Shown here: positions 44,236 to 57,000 of the stretch, in pieces
How the letters are laid out: each line of letters opens with the position of its first letter
Position numbering within the stretch: position 1 is the stretch's first letter
Assembly (NCBI GenBank): GCA_039000515.1
Contig: JBCFYV010000012.1
Location: forward strand, 118,535,148-118,599,147
Length of the DNA: 64,000 bases
DNA from: Timema cristinae
Taxonomy: Eukaryota > Arthropoda > Insecta > Phasmatodea > Timematidae
Reading direction: 5' to 3'
The notes under the pieces: generated by a model
What the model saw: the letters and a program-made list of their open reading frames with translations, nothing else
The model's database searches: none
What the model was told of the DNA's origin: nothing
Program-made: the position numbers and the translations under genes

Positions 44236-44450
44236 CAAGGCCTTACGAACCAGGCAACCTACTTTACTAAGCTTGTACGAGAGAGGTTGCCTAGGGAACC
44301 AGCAACCTACTTTTTACTAAGCTTGTTACTGAGAGGAGATTCTGCCTTATGGGAACCAGGCAACCTACTTTTACTAAGCTTGTACTGAGAGTTGCCCTTT
44401 TGGGACCAGCAACTACTTTTACTAAGCTGTACTGAGGAGGTGTTCCTATG
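44236..44450 (+). repeat. ~60-bp tandem repeat, 4 copies
   Basis: Units of CCAGGCAACCTACTTTTACT followed by AAGCTTGTACTGAGAG with small deletions. A truncated family-A SINE tail (CACTTCCTATAAAATTCAAC) follows at 44490-44560. Confidence 0.8.
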
Positions 44451-45231
44451 AAATGGACAGACCTACTTCTAACTCGGCCAAATGTTTTAAATGTGGGTAC
44501 ACTTCCTATAAAATTCAACCCTCATCCTCAACCCATTTGTGTAATTAGTATAAAAAACGCACAGCAAATAGTTATTTAAAGGAGTTTTAAATTAGTTTCA
44601 TGGGGAACAGGACCTAAGTTGATGGAATGAAGAAGCCATCAATCGATATTTGTCCAGTGGCAGCAGTGTTGGGTGTGAACTGTGTTCCTCTTTTAAATGT
44701 AAAGCCCATGTGTTTTTATCATCATAATCATATCATCATCATCATGTTGTGGAAACTGGGCGTGTGTGTCAATTACCTCAAGATGTAACTTAGGGAATTA
44801 CTTATCATTTGCGCCATGTTGTTAAATGGTAAATACGTGTGAATGAATTACTCCGATGCTGTAACTATTACTATGAAACTTTCTCATCAGAATTGTTCTG
44901 AAATAGGAACATGTATTGACATCGCTCATAGTGTAACCTAGTCATCTATATTTTCATTGGCTTCATATTCATCAATTGTTCCAAGAATTCAGATAAAACA
45001 GTTTAATCAATACCATATGTCAAAGAATAAAACCAAGTAATACTGGATCATCATGTTGTCATATATACTTATTACAAAACAATTTGAAGCGAGACGTAAT
45101 AATATGATGCTATAAATAAGAGCACCAACCTTCAAATAAAGAGGTAAAATATTAACACCATTATACAGTGTTACCCTTTAACAGGGATGATTATTATAAA
45201 TGTTTTGTGACATTACACTATCTAGAATTAG

Positions 45232-45380
45232 TTATATCCAGTCGACCATCATTACACCCCTATCCCAATCTTGAGCTAGTTATATCCAGTCGACCTCATC
45301 ACACCCTATTCCTATCCTGAGCTTGTTACACCCAGTCAACCTCATTACAGCCTAACTCTTCCAGATTCATTCTAATGTTT
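45232..45380 (-). pseudogene. LINE C-terminal remnant with small tandem duplication
   Basis: On the minus strand three copies of the same LINE segment as the 46-bp satellite (AGTCGACCTCATCACACCCT, TATCCTGAGCTTGTTACACC on the plus strand). Confidence 0.7.
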
Positions 45381-45417
45381 AAAAATGAGGTGGTCCAATG
45401 GCTAAATAATTTTATAA

Positions 45418-45668
45418 TTAGGGAAATTGATAAAACTAAAGAAAAGAGGAAATTAAACTAATAAGAGAAAATTTAATAAAGGAAGCTCACCTAGGGAAAG
45501 AGGAAAAATGTGGGAAGAATCCAATACACAAAGGTGACATCTTTCTTTCTTCTTTCACCTTTGTGCATTGGATTCTTCCCACATCTTTCCTTAGGTGGGC
45601 TTTCTTCACCAAATTTACTCTTTTTGGTTTAATTCCCCTTTTTATTTAGTTTTATCCATTTCCATCAT
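45418..45668. mobile_element. Foldback element, ~250 bp
   Basis: Two ~120-bp arms in inverted orientation: GGGAAATTGATAAAACTAAA ... GAAGAATCCAATACACAAAG versus CTTTGTGCATTGGATTCTTC ... TTTAGTTTTATCCATTTCC. The loop is only about ten bases. A single arm recurs at 59297-59425. Confidence 0.85.
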
Positions 45669-45769
45669 TATAGATTCATTTTAATGCTATCCTTCCATCT
45701 GCATCCCAATTTTCGCTTCCCTTTGGGTTTGTCAGTCAATAAATATACATTTTGAAATTATGTCGTTCA

Positions 45770-45915
45770 AAGCCGGTGTTAAAACATTTCAGCCTAAGGC
45801 AATGGGTAGTGCAATATATTATGTAAAATTTCGGTGAGATCATAACGAGCTATTAAAATATAACATCAGTAAAATTATACACATTATTTTTATTTTAGTT
45901 TCTTCCTCCTATCCT

Positions 45916-45950
<35 letters not shown>

Positions 45951-46560
45951 CCGCGTCTTACTACCCGTTCGGGTTATACGAACTTACGCTAATGTGTAAT
46001 GGTAGGGTGATTGTGAGATGAAATGAAGGACCTACAGTTTAACGTGGAATCCGAACCACGGTGGAGGCCTGGCATTCCTCACATTCACAAGATGTCTTGT
46101 CAGAGGTGAAGGAAGGGTTTGGTAATCAGATAAATCTGTGCCGGACCGAGGATTGAACCTCAGAGTCTCAGCACAGAAGTCGGACACCTTACCCCTAGAC
46201 CACCAGGTCACCCTCCTATCCTGTAATCAAATCCTCACACATGCGCATAACCACGACTATACTTTGTCTAAAGATGTGCTATAGAAGGGTAGAAAGATGA
46301 TACAAAAATCACATGTTGACTTTGAGAATTGATATTAGTATGCTCAACAGGGACAACTGTGTTAAAAGAGATTTGTAGTCTGTATTAATTGGAAGAAATG
46401 TGTTATTTTGACTAATGAAAATAAGTGTGGCATTTTTAAAAAAATAGTGAATATGTGAAAATCCCAGGAATATGATACAATTCCTTGACTTTTCCCTGAC
46501 CAAACAAATTCCCTGACTTTTTATAAGTTTGCCAGGTCACTGGACATCACGTTCTCTTGT
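45770..46560 (+). repeat. Dispersed repeat, copy 1, interrupted by a SINE
   Basis: Flanks of the SINE at 45914-46213 are homologous, in order, to 57815-58275: TCGGTGAGATCATAACGAGC, CTCCTATCCTGTAATCAAAT, ACTTTGAGAATTGATATTAG, and the end CCAGGTCACTGGACATCAC. The uninterrupted second copy shows the SINE was a later insertion. Confidence 0.75.
45914..46213 (-). mobile_element. SINE family B, full length
   Basis: (TTA)n at 45917-45950 is the tail in reverse, then CCGCGTCTTACTACCCGTTC, GTGTAATGGTAGGGTGATTG, CACAAGATGTCTTGTCAGAG, GGATTGAACCTCAGAG and CCCCTAGACCACCAGGTCAC as the tRNA-like head. Confidence 0.9.
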
Positions 46561-46649
46561 GAATATTTGAGTAAAATAATACATATAAGCTTTGCACAGC
46601 ACTCTCTATTTCAGGAGGTAAAGTAATTTAGTTGTGGATTAAGTGCAAC

Positions 46650-46910
46650 TTACCTGCCTCGGTGGGATAGTTGGCTAACACACCAGTCGTGTTGAGCTAA
46701 ACTACCGAGGACGGAGAGATCGAGGTTCAAATCTCGGTTGGGTGAAATAGGAGGTGGTTTTTCATAAATGGTTTTACACTCTCCTTACATGCAAATGCGG
46801 ATTCACCTCCTCTAAAGTCAACTTTCCCAATTTATAATCCATTAGTGTAATTAGTACTTAAGCGACTAACCCAAACGGGTAGTAAGACGCAGTGCTAAAA
46901 AAAACAGTGT
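46650..46910 (+). mobile_element. SINE family A
   Basis: CCTGCCTCGGTGGGATAGTT, B box GGTTCAAATCTCGG, ATGCAAATGCGGATTCACCT, end AACCCAAACGGGTAGTAAGA. Confidence 0.85.
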
Positions 46911-47299
46911 AACTTTTAATTTTATTTGAACAAAATAGAATATTTAATTTTAAGATAATATATGATAACAAATGATATCAGTATTTAAATGAATGAATTA
47001 AATCTTTTAAGTTGTTAAACTAATTGGCTTTATTGTTCATGTAAATATTCATCCAAATTTCACAATATATTATTTTCATAACATATAATCATCAAATTGA
47101 TATCTTGAGATTAATTAAGAATAATGGAATACCAAAACCAATGCAAGCGAATATTTTATTAGGGATGTGTGAGACTTAAAACATATCCTGAAAGTTCAAG
47201 GAAAAGAAATTCTCGATCTTGTCTTGAAAGTTAAAATTGAACCTCAAAAATTCAAGAAAAATTAAAAAAGAATGAAATAGTAAATAACGGCCATTATCA

Positions 47300-48480
47300 T
47301 GTTTCCAACCTGTGGCTGGGTCAGTTCAGAAAAATGACTCCATTGTCCTCTATTCTTCCACCACTCTTCTCCTCTCACTTGCACACTTTATCTGCTCCTT
47401 CCATCTTTTTATTGGCTTCCCTTGTCTTTTTCCTACATCTTTCACCTCCTTCAATCTCTTTAGCATCCTCATTACATGTCCATACCATCTCAGTCTTACT
47501 TCCTCTACTATCTCATGTACTCCAACATCCTCATTACATGCCCATACCATCTCACCCTTGCTTCCTCTACTATCTCATGTACTCCAACATCCTCACTACA
47601 TGTCCATACCATCTCAGTCTTGCTTCCTCTACTATCTCGTGTACTCCCTGTACCCAATTCTTCCCCTGATAACTTCATTCCTAATCTTGTTTATCCTCGT
47701 GACAACTAAGATGCTCCTCACAAACTTTATTCCCATGGCCTCCACTCTCCTAGTCTATCTTACATTCACTGTCTCTGTTGCACAGTGCATATGTAATTAT
47801 GAGTACAAACTATGCACTGTACAACACTTATTTACACTTCAAGGGGACTTCTCTTCTCCATAGCAGGTCTCTTACGCACCTATAGAACAATTCTCCCTGC
47901 TAACCTCTTCTCATTAAATCCTCTCTATTTCCACTTTTCTCCTCAATCACGCTTCCAAGATACTTTACGTTATGTACTTTTCTCAGTTCTACTCCATCCA
48001 ATCTTATAGCTCTACTAAAAGACCTTGCCCTCTTCCTTGTTATTACCATCACTTCACACTTTGCTGTGCTAAATTTCATTCCACACACTCTTTCACTTCC
48101 TTATTCCTTCTTGTACTTCCTCTTCCTTCCCCCCCCCCCCATACCATCAAGTCATCAGAAAACATCACAGCTTTAATTTTCTCCTCCCTGAGTTTACTTG
48201 CCACTTTGTTCATGACCATTTCATCACTCCTTCCTCCCAATCTTCGCCTTAACACAGCTCCTGTTATCCTCATACATTCTTTTCACTATCATTACCACTA
48301 CTCTTTTCCACTTTTACCTCCTCCATCCTTTCCAAACTTTATTTCTATCCATGCTATCATCCATACTACTATCAAGTCTTTCCCCAATTCATACCTTCTT
48401 TCCTTAAGCTGTTGTATGGCAAAGAGCAAGTCTATTGAAGACCTTTGTTCCCTAAATCTGTGAAAAGCTCTAATGGCCTT
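47300..48480 (-). pseudogene. LINE reverse-transcriptase fragment
   Basis: Minus-strand frames, in order from 48480 down: MNKVASKLREEKIKAVMFSD then DLMVW (the catalytic FADD region, here FSDD), CGMKFSTAKCEVMVITRKRA, VHNVKYLGSVIEEKSG, and RLRWYGHVMRM repeated. These are typical non-LTR (RTE/CR1-like) ORF motifs. The element is broken by shifts. Confidence 0.8.
47465..47652 (-). repeat. ~66-bp triplication inside the LINE fragment
   Basis: AGCATCCTCATTACATGTCC followed by ATACCATCTCAGTCTTACTT is present three times; each unit is the DNA for the LINE residues RLRWYGHVMRM. Confidence 0.85.
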
Positions 48481-48699
48481 AAGAAAATAAAAAAACCAAA
48501 CCGTGAATTTATTATTTCTAATAATACCATAAAGAACTAAGGAAAGGCCGCAATTTTCCCCAAAACAGCCTTTATTAAGAAATGTTTTAGTTATAAATAT
48601 GTTTCAATACTAAACTTTTGGCATTAAAATGAATTATTGTCTAATGATTTGAAAATGTATAATTAGCCAGTGTAGAAACACTGTACATTGATGTAAAGT

Positions 48700-49112
48700 G
48701 ATAATAAAGGAAGCCAACCTAAAAATAGTAAAAACAAACAAACTTATCTCTCCATTTCTTTTTACACTTTTCACACTTCCCCAGTTACACATCGTTTTTC
48801 ATTTTCAGAAGTATTCCTTGTTCATATAAAGAGACACATAGGTATATATTTCAAATTCTTAAGAAGCATGGAGTTTCACATAATATCTTTATTTGTACCG
48901 TGTTTAAAAATGAGCTGGCCCAATGGCCTTGAGTGTTTTAAATGTGCCCCTTTTTATGAAAAATATTCCCGAAAATTTAAAACAATCTGTAACTGTGAAT
49001 AAGTGGTAAATTTTAAATGTGTAAGAATAAATGAAGAGAGACCTGTGTTTGTTTTTATCTAGGTTTGACCTAACCTAACTATCCTTCCAGGTTGGCTTCC
49101 TTACTATACTTT
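48700..49112. mobile_element. Small inverted-repeat insertion
   Basis: AAGGAAGCCAACCT at 48707 and AGGTTGGCTTCCTT at about 49089 are perfect inverted ends. The segment is missing from the homologous element at 34257-34815, which supports insertion. Confidence 0.65.
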
Positions 49113-49152
49113 ACAAACTTTGACATTATAAACTGTTACAATATAAAATTGA

Positions 49153-52100
49153 TAGGTGTGTGCGACGCTTTGAAAAGTCAAAGTCGAAGGTCAAATCTCC
49201 TTCAGTTTTGACTTCGACATCTACAAAAACCTCCGCATATTCGAAAAATTTCGAAGGAAGGATAAAACGTTGATAAATTATCAAACGATTTAATTTTATC
49301 TTACTAAATATTAACCATTTCAATATTTAATAATTTTAAAATCGTTACTAAACAGAATTTTAACACCGACAAGTAATTTATCTACCATGACGTATGCATA
49401 GATCAAAAGCGGTTAAGTAAATGTTAGTATTATATTCACTATCGCCAACATAATTTAAAAAAATATCTACAAAAAATAACCCAATGGTAACTGGTATGAA
49501 GCAGAGAAAGCACTTTAGTTGTGCTATCATTCCAGCTTGCGTATAATGTTTAGTCCTTAAAATTTATCTCTTTGGAATTGTCTGTGACAAGTTTACTAGT
49601 GAATTTTGACGCATAGATTTTCATAGCACCTTCGCATTTTCTTTATTATTCATAACGGCTGACACGAAAGTGGGAAACGAAAAAAGAATATAATTTATAA
49701 TTATTATGAGAGAAATTCAGATAAAAAGTTATACATATGTAAAGTCTGCAAAATAATTTTATCAACTCCACGATGTAAGTAAGGATTAACTTTATTGATA
49801 ATTTATTAAACTTATCAGTAATCCTGTGTGCACTTAATTATTAATATAGACCTTTGGTAATAAATAAAGAAATTTTCCTGGTCCTTGTTACTGACAAGAT
49901 CTAGATTATAAAAAATGTTATTTCAGTTAAAATAGAGTTTATTTATTGTGATCTATAATTATAAAATAACATGTCCTGACTGACTGATGATTCATCATCG
50001 CCGAGCGCAAACTATCAAGGCTACAAGCATGAAATTCGGACTGTATATTCATTTTGTTATGTAGGCACCCACTAAGAAAGGATTTTAGAAAATTCCACCC
50101 CAAAGGGGTCAAAATAGGGGATGATAATATGTATGAAAGTCTGTCATTTTGAAAGTTACATAAACAAAATTTTGTATTTCGGTTATTGACGTAAAAAAAT
50201 AAATAAGTGTTTCAGGAATTTTGGAAATATTATTTAATAAGGGATGAAAAAGGGGTGAAAGTTTGTATCGGACTTGCATTATTTTTGATCTGAGGTCAAG
50301 TTATGGTCATCAACGTAACGTAATATTTTAAATTAATCTGTAAATACATATGTATATTTTCGTATTTGTATATAATCAACTTCCACGCGAGCAAAGCCGC
50401 GGGCAACACTATCTAGTATGGTATAAAAGTAGGCCTATTTGCTTAGTCATTTTATTTGGTTATAAAATTTTTATACCATGCACTAAAGAGTTGTTCTTTA
50501 TCTTGTTGCAGCTACAATACTACAGGAACATCTAAAAAAGATATCCTGCAGAATTAAGACAGTATGAAAATAAATAAAAAAATGTTGAATCTCCAAAATC
50601 CAAGACCAACCCCTCAAAAAAGGAATCAACTTCCTATGGAGGAAGTCCTATTCAAGAAAACATAACTTGCTTCTAATGATCCCAAGGCACAGTCCATCAC
50701 TAAAAGTATTGTTGCTCTCATGTTGACAAAAAGCCTTCTTCCTTATATTTTTGTTGAAGAATCAGGATTTGTGGACCTTATGGCTAATCCTAGCAACGCA
50801 CCTCAATACGAAATTCCATCTCAGACAACTTCAATCAATTATGTACCAAAACTCTTTGCGGATACTCAGATTAAAATGAAAGGTGTCCTCAAATTAGACT
50901 TATCGTTTCTCTCTCCCTAAGTATCACTTAAGATGGTAGGACATCTGCAGCTGTTGACAAATATGTGAGTGTAACTTGCCATTATTTAAGAATTGACTTT
51001 ACTCCTTCCCAATGGACACCATTTTAATGAATGAATCTAATACTAGTAGGAACATTCGCACTGCAATCAAGCAAACCAATCTACTGCGTTACTCATAATG
51101 GTGCTAATTTCAAATGTGTTGCTTCAATTTATTTTATTCATCGGCAGTGCTTTGCCCATACTTTACAGAATGATGTATCTGATTCAAAAAGAGAAACTCT
51201 GGGAGTTATCACTTTGTTATCAAAATGCAAGGCAATAGTGGGTCACTACCGGCGCAGCAGCTCAGCTAAACAGAGACTTCATAGTATTCAAAAACAATTA
51301 AATTTGAAGATGGTCTAGTGAACATGCCAAGAGCTGATTGAAATGCAGAGCTGGCCAGCTCACATAACACCAGCGACTTGACTATGCTTACTGCACAAGA
51401 CTGGAGACACATACATGGGCTAGTAGAAATTTTACAACCCCTTACTGAAGCAACAAAGGAGTTAAGTAGTGACAGCTACTCAACTTCATCAATGGTGATT
51501 CCTGTTCTACATTGCTTGGAGTCACACTTGAATAAATTTATAGTAAAGAAAATTGAGGGAATCTGTTTGCCAGGAATCTATCTAGATCAATCAAATCAAA
51601 GTTCGGAGTGTATGAAGAAGACACTGTATACCTACTATCCATGCTTAATGATCCACGTTTTCGAAGGGTGCTTGTTAACAAAATTGTTGCTGTAGCCGAG
51701 GGAGACAAGTCTCGAAGTTTTGAAACACAATCATTAGAAGAACAACCAGGACCCAGTATAACCATTTATTCTCTTTGGTCTGCAATTGGTGATCTACCAA
51801 ACAAATCTTGCTTTGATTCAACCACTGGTGAAATTGAGAGATACTTAGGTGAGAAAACGTATTCCCCGAAAAGAAGACCCTTTGATTAGGTGGAAGGAAA
51901 CAGGACAACACACTTACCCGAATCTAGCTAAGGTAGCAGCTAGGTACCTGGGTATACCTGCTACCCAGGTCAGTAGTGAGCGATTGTTCTCCATAGCAGG
52001 CAATATAGTTACAGAAAGATGACAAAATTTGCTTCCGGCACATGTTCAACAACTTGTATTTCTCTATAATAATTTGTAAATTACGCCACTTATGAAACAA

Positions 52101-52473
52101 TATTTTTTTTTCAATTCTTATATGTGTTTTTTTTAATATGTCGGTATTTTAAAGTGTTTCTTTTTAGATGTAGATTATGATTTTATTTGTTTTTATAAAG
52201 TTTAAAGCCAAATAATAATTACTAATGCAAGTGCAATATTATAATTTAGGTTGTGTTTATTTTGTTTTCTTAAACATAAATAAATTCAGACATTTCAGCA
52301 TATGAATATAGTGTGCTTTAACTTTTTCTGTGCATACTATTTGATTTAAAAATTAAAAGTAGGGTTAAGTGATGACAAAAATCCTAAGTAGCTTCAACAT
52401 TGACTGATTTTTCTCGCAAGTTTCAAGCTTCGCTTCGACTTCGCATTTAAAAAGTGGCCTTCGCACACCCCTA
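49153..52473 (+). mobile_element. hAT transposon, 3.3 kb, inactive
   Basis: Terminal inverted repeats TAGGTGTGTGCGACGC... and (inverted) TAGGGGTGTGCGAAGG, flanked by AAAATTGA and AAAATTAA, an 8-bp target duplication with one mismatch. The unoccupied site is visible in the related element near 34540 (AAAGTTAA). The interior encodes a broken hAT transposase on the plus strand. Confidence 0.9.
49650..52080 (+). pseudogene. BED-type hAT transposase relic
   Basis: A first part at 49690-49786 contains CKVCKIILSTPR, the middle of a BED zinc finger, followed by a donor GTAAGT. From 50560: LMLTKSLLPYIFVEESGF, PKLFADTQIKMKGVLKLDLS, TLQNDVSDSKRETLGVITLL, LTAQDWRHIHGLVEILQPLT and TEATKELSSDSYSTSSMVIP. 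The end holds the hAT dimerisation region, LAKVAARYLGIPATQVSSER and LFSIAGNIVTER, stopping near 52078. Several stops and shifts; inactive. Confidence 0.85.
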
Positions 52474-52716
52474 AAAATTAAACTATAGATGGTATACATT
52501 GCAACTATCACAATTTTATAAATTACATTTAAAATTTGTATGAGTTGATTCTCGAGTATTTGAATGAACTATAAACAATACAAAGCAAGCGCCAGCTCAA
52601 ATGTCCTATAAACTATGTTTTTACTTTAATAAACATAATTTATATTTTTATTCTTTCAAAGGAAGTTTTCTGATCTATCATCTCGAATTGAAAAAGCAGT
52701 TCTTGCACATCCCTAA

Positions 52717-53881
52717 TATTTATTTCAAATTTGATGTCCCTTTATCAGTAAGTATTTTTAATAATATTACAATAGTTCAAACTCTATTCCTAGTTGTAAT
52801 GCAACAATACTCTTGCAATATTTTTTTTTCAAGGGAACATTTAATCGGTAACAATTTACTTATTACCGTGACTGGAACATATTTCATATTATTCAACAAA
52901 GCATATAATTGCTATAGAAATTATAAATAAAAGACACACAAGTTGATGAGCTTGTAACATAGATACATACAACATTTTATATACAATTTAATGTACAGTT
53001 CGTTTTTAAAAACAGCAACAACACCGTAAAAAATAACTCGTCAATAGTCAACAAAAATTAAAACTGTGTTTGTAATTGCTAGAAATATATATGGGTAAGA
53101 AACATTTAAAAATACACTTTTAAAAGCGCTCCCAACTGAATACACCAAGAACACATTTACACCAAAAAACTGGAAACTTTACAATGTACAATTATTCTGT
53201 TTTGACGGTAGACTTTTTAAGACACGATTCTACGTCGTCCGAACGTTGGTACGTAATAATATACCAAAAGATTTCTTGAACAACAATACATGAAACGTTT
53301 GTAACAAAACAATCCATGTCAATTATAGTTTTTAGTTTTATGTATAGCTGTATATATACAACACACTTCCTCACAGTTCATAAGATTATAAAGGCGTGGT
53401 TTATACATAATATACAGTAGTATATATATATAATATATAAAATTGCAAGGTGGGTGAAATCTTCCTAATTTTGTAATGTAAAAAGCCTTGAAGTTTGTTA
53501 TTGTTCCTGATTCCTGAAGAGTTAATGTCTTTTGCCATCCTATTTACTATCCTTCACACCACAAAAAAGCCACTTGATTACAAAGACTTAGTTTACAAAT
53601 CCATTCTTATAAATGTACACAAATGCCACAGAAAAAAACAACACATTTAATCATTTGTGCTTTTAAAAACAATGACTTTAGATACTTTTGGGGAAGAGGA
53701 GAGGGGTAAGGGAGTGGGGCACACCGAGTTGAAGGATTTAAAATGCGATCGCCATGCCCACCACCGCCACGTAGCCAAAGGAGGTTTTTAAGCTCCTATT
53801 CATACGAATGTATGGGGGGAGAAAAGGGACCGGGTTGAGCTCATCCGTAAAACGTAAAGTACACATTCATTCACTGATTCA
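52717..53881. other. AT-rich DNA, 3' UTR side of the kinase gene
   Basis: Largely low-complexity AT sequence with a (TA)n patch at 53416-53441. Its right part is probably the kinase 3' UTR, but no single poly(A) signal stands out. Confidence 0.5.
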
Positions 53882-54005
53882 CTATTTCTTCGTATGTCTC
53901 GCGGTAGCGGTGGCGAAAGTGTCCTTGGACAAGCTCTCTCTACGGGCGGAGCCTGCCCCCCCTACGGCTCCCGACAGTGGCGGAGCCGTCTGAACCACAG
54001 TGGCG
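53882..54005 (-). CDS. dco: dco optional last exon (alternative C-terminus)
   Basis: If the GTGAGT donor at 54120 is used, this exon joins in frame and encodes [20 protein letters not shown] and [20 protein letters not shown] with one further K, then TAG at 53884-53882. The 115-nt intron has a branch-like CTAAT and a T-rich tract before GGAAG. GC-rich and rich in Ser/Thr, as expected for a CK1 tail. Confidence 0.5.
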
Positions 54006-57000
54006 CTTCCAAAACAAAACACAAGAGGGCCACATTAGCGTGAGTCACAGCGTGAAGGGGGGAGGGTCGTGGCGCTAGTCTCTCTTGCCAATCCGGCTTG
54101 GGATGATATTTGGTACTCACTTGGTCTGCTGCTGTTTGGGGGCAGTGAGGTCTGAGGTGGACGCGTTGGGCCCGGCCGCGTTGCGATGCAGACGCATGCT
54201 CACTCGCCTCTCTTGCGTCTCACCTGCACGACCTCGAGGGGACGCTAAACACAACAAACACAAGAAACACAACACTGTGGGATTACTATTGTACAGGTAA
54301 GATTTGAGCCTCTAACATATCATAATATTTAATACAGACCTAGAGGATAGAAATCAAATCTTCCCAATTTGATTTCTTGATTGTTACTGGTATGGAAAGA
54401 ATTGAGAATAGATCTTAATGGGAGCATGAGATGTACACTTTTCAATTCGAAGCAAACTCGAATTGAATATATAAAATATTCTCAGAGTAAAATTGAGGAT
54501 TGAATATTTATTGTTTGTGTTTCATGCTTGGAAAAATATTACAGTATGGTGATTTATATAAAGTTATGCACTGAGTAATGTTTTATTGTACACTAATTTA
54601 TAATATTTCATTTTACTTAGAAGAAGGTATAGGAAAGGTGGATAGAAACATATAAAAGGGCACAAACACATTATGGCTTTTACAATGAAAAGAAGAACAC
54701 AGTTCACACTTTACACTGCTGTTTCTATCCACCTTTCTTATACCTTCTTCCAGATATAATACAATTACCTCATAAAGAGAAAAAAAGTTTTCCTTATAGA
54801 TATATAATTAAACTAGTTCAGATTTATTCATCTGAATATTAGTTCATAATGCATATAATAGCTCAGAATGGTAATAATATATCATAAAATTGAGAATTTT
54901 TGCTGTTAGTATGTTTATTGACAAATTGTTGAATCCAAAACTTGTTTTGAAGCCAAGTTTAATTGTATAATATTATCTTAGAAGTTTCACATGTCAACTT
55001 AATTAGTGATGTAAATAAATAAACAAAATGACAAAAGTTTTACAAAAATGTTTATTTTGGCTCTAAATATTTTTATTGGCGAAGCTTTGTTATTGTAGAA
55101 TCTGGAGTTTTATTTTCAAAAAGTCAAAAGTTGACCAATATTAAATGTCGAAGATTTCAAAGTTTAGCACACACACTAAAAAAAATTATTCTAACTTCCA
55201 TTCATCTTCAAGAATATTTAATAAGAATCAATTCGAGTTTGCTTCAAAATGAAAAAGAGAATTTTGCACCCCCTAGACATTGTGGTCCTTTATGTAACTT
55301 TATGAACTAATCATTTTACACATAAAAAAAATCATAGAATAAAAGTTTGTCCGGTTATAACTCATTAACTGTATTGATTTGAAATCAATGAATCACTAGT
55401 TAGAACTTATAATCATACTCTTGTTAAAATTGTGCAATAAAATTTTGATGGTTGAATGACCTTAATATAAAGTACTGGCTGCATTTTATTTAGAGTTTTT
55501 GTTATTTTAACAAACTATTTTCCAAAATTTTGTATAAATTTAATTAAAAAAAAAAAGCTTTGAAAGTTATCTTTTTTTATTTCAGGGTGTCCAATAAAAC
55601 TACATTTTAAAATTCTTTGACATTTCCAGCTTTTCAAGAGCCAATCTCAAACTTTTACAGCACTATTAGAGATGGGCGATAAATCATTACCTGTAATTTT
55701 TTTCACCGATATCATTTGATCACTGTTATTCCCAGTGACCCGATCTCAAAAGTATGGGTGATTGATATACTCGCATCAGATGTTAACAGTTACTCGAGCT
55801 ACAGAGCTAGACACTCGAGTAAATACTCGCTTCGCGGCACTTGTTATTATTTTCTACCAGCTAATTGAGAATCAACCTTATTGACTTGCATGTTTTACGT
55901 GTTATTTCTACTTGATCTCGTAGCGCTCATTTTTCAAGAACAGTATCAGATTGTTACGTAAAAATGACTTTACTTGTTTAAATGTTTCATTTACATGAGT
56001 TTTAAATACAAAATATTTGTTGTTAAGAACAAAATCGAAAAGCGAGCTTACTAAGCGAATTGCAATTCAGATTCTTTTTAAACGTAGGCTACGAAAAAAA
56101 AAAATATCATGTATTCTTTTTTTTTCAGTGATCCTATCCCCAAAATCACAAATAATGAATAACAATAAAAATAAAATAGAAATAAACATTAATATTTACT
56201 ATGTGTTGATGGTACTAATCATCTTATAGTCTAATCTAAAGTCTGTGTATACATGGTGTCTACTCAACTTGACCAATGAAATACCCGACCTTTTCCCTGA
56301 TTTCCCCTGATCATTTCCTAAAATTCCCGACTAAAAAAAAGTATATCACATCCTTCTAACTCCCCCCCCCCTTTCCACCCTCGTTTTTCTATTAATCTTT
56401 TTATAAATAATAGTAAGATGTAAAATTTGAATGATTTTTTTTAAAATTTGTATTAAAATGGTTTACCAGGAATTAAAAATATATTACACAGCTACAAAAC
56501 AAAAAATAGCATAATTTACTGATTTAATGATTATTGTATATCATTTTCCCGGATTTTTATTGTGATTTACCTAATTCCCGGCTAATTCCCGTTTTTTTCC
56601 CGATCATTTCAAATTCCCGGCTAATTCCCGTTTTCCCTGATTTTCCCGGATGGTAGACACCCTGGTATATAATAATTGATTAAATATTCTCTAGCATATC
56701 TTAATTTTAATGTCAAGTCTCAGTGCTGTGCTTATGAGTTTTATTCCTTTGTATTTATATTAGTTTACTTGCTTCTGATAGATATATAGTTCATCTACTA
56801 TTAGATGTATAGTATTTAAAATAAAACAACACTACAATAATAATATATGACCCGCATTCCAAACCAATCACCATTATGTTATGTTAATTTTTAATGTCAC
56901 ATAAATTTTAGTTGTAGTAAAACAGATTACTAAATAAATTACGCAATTACAAGAGTTTCTCACAGTACGTCAAATAAGTTTTAATATTGGTACTAGAGTC

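Larger units (their letters stand above)
47160..52716. mobile_element. Older hAT-like element carrying later insertions
   Basis: Ends TAGGGATGTGTGAGAC and (inverted) TAGGGATGTGCAAGAACTG match the 559-bp element at 34257-34815, and its two internal portions (47160-47300 with 48480-48610, then 49105-49152 with 52474-52716) align with that element. Inserted into it are a LINE fragment (47300-48480), a small inverted-repeat element (about 48615-49105) and a hAT element (49153-52473). Flanks ATATTTTAT / ATATTTAT may be the target duplication. Confidence 0.75.

Noticed and set aside
47312..48463. Long plus-strand frames rich in Ser, Leu and Thr
   Set aside because: Antisense of a LINE reverse-transcriptase fragment.
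53735..53790. Short GC-rich minus-strand frame ending FGYVAVVGMAIAF and stop
   Set aside because: Looks like a membrane helix C-terminus, but it lies past the kinase stop codons with no clear acceptor; insufficient support.
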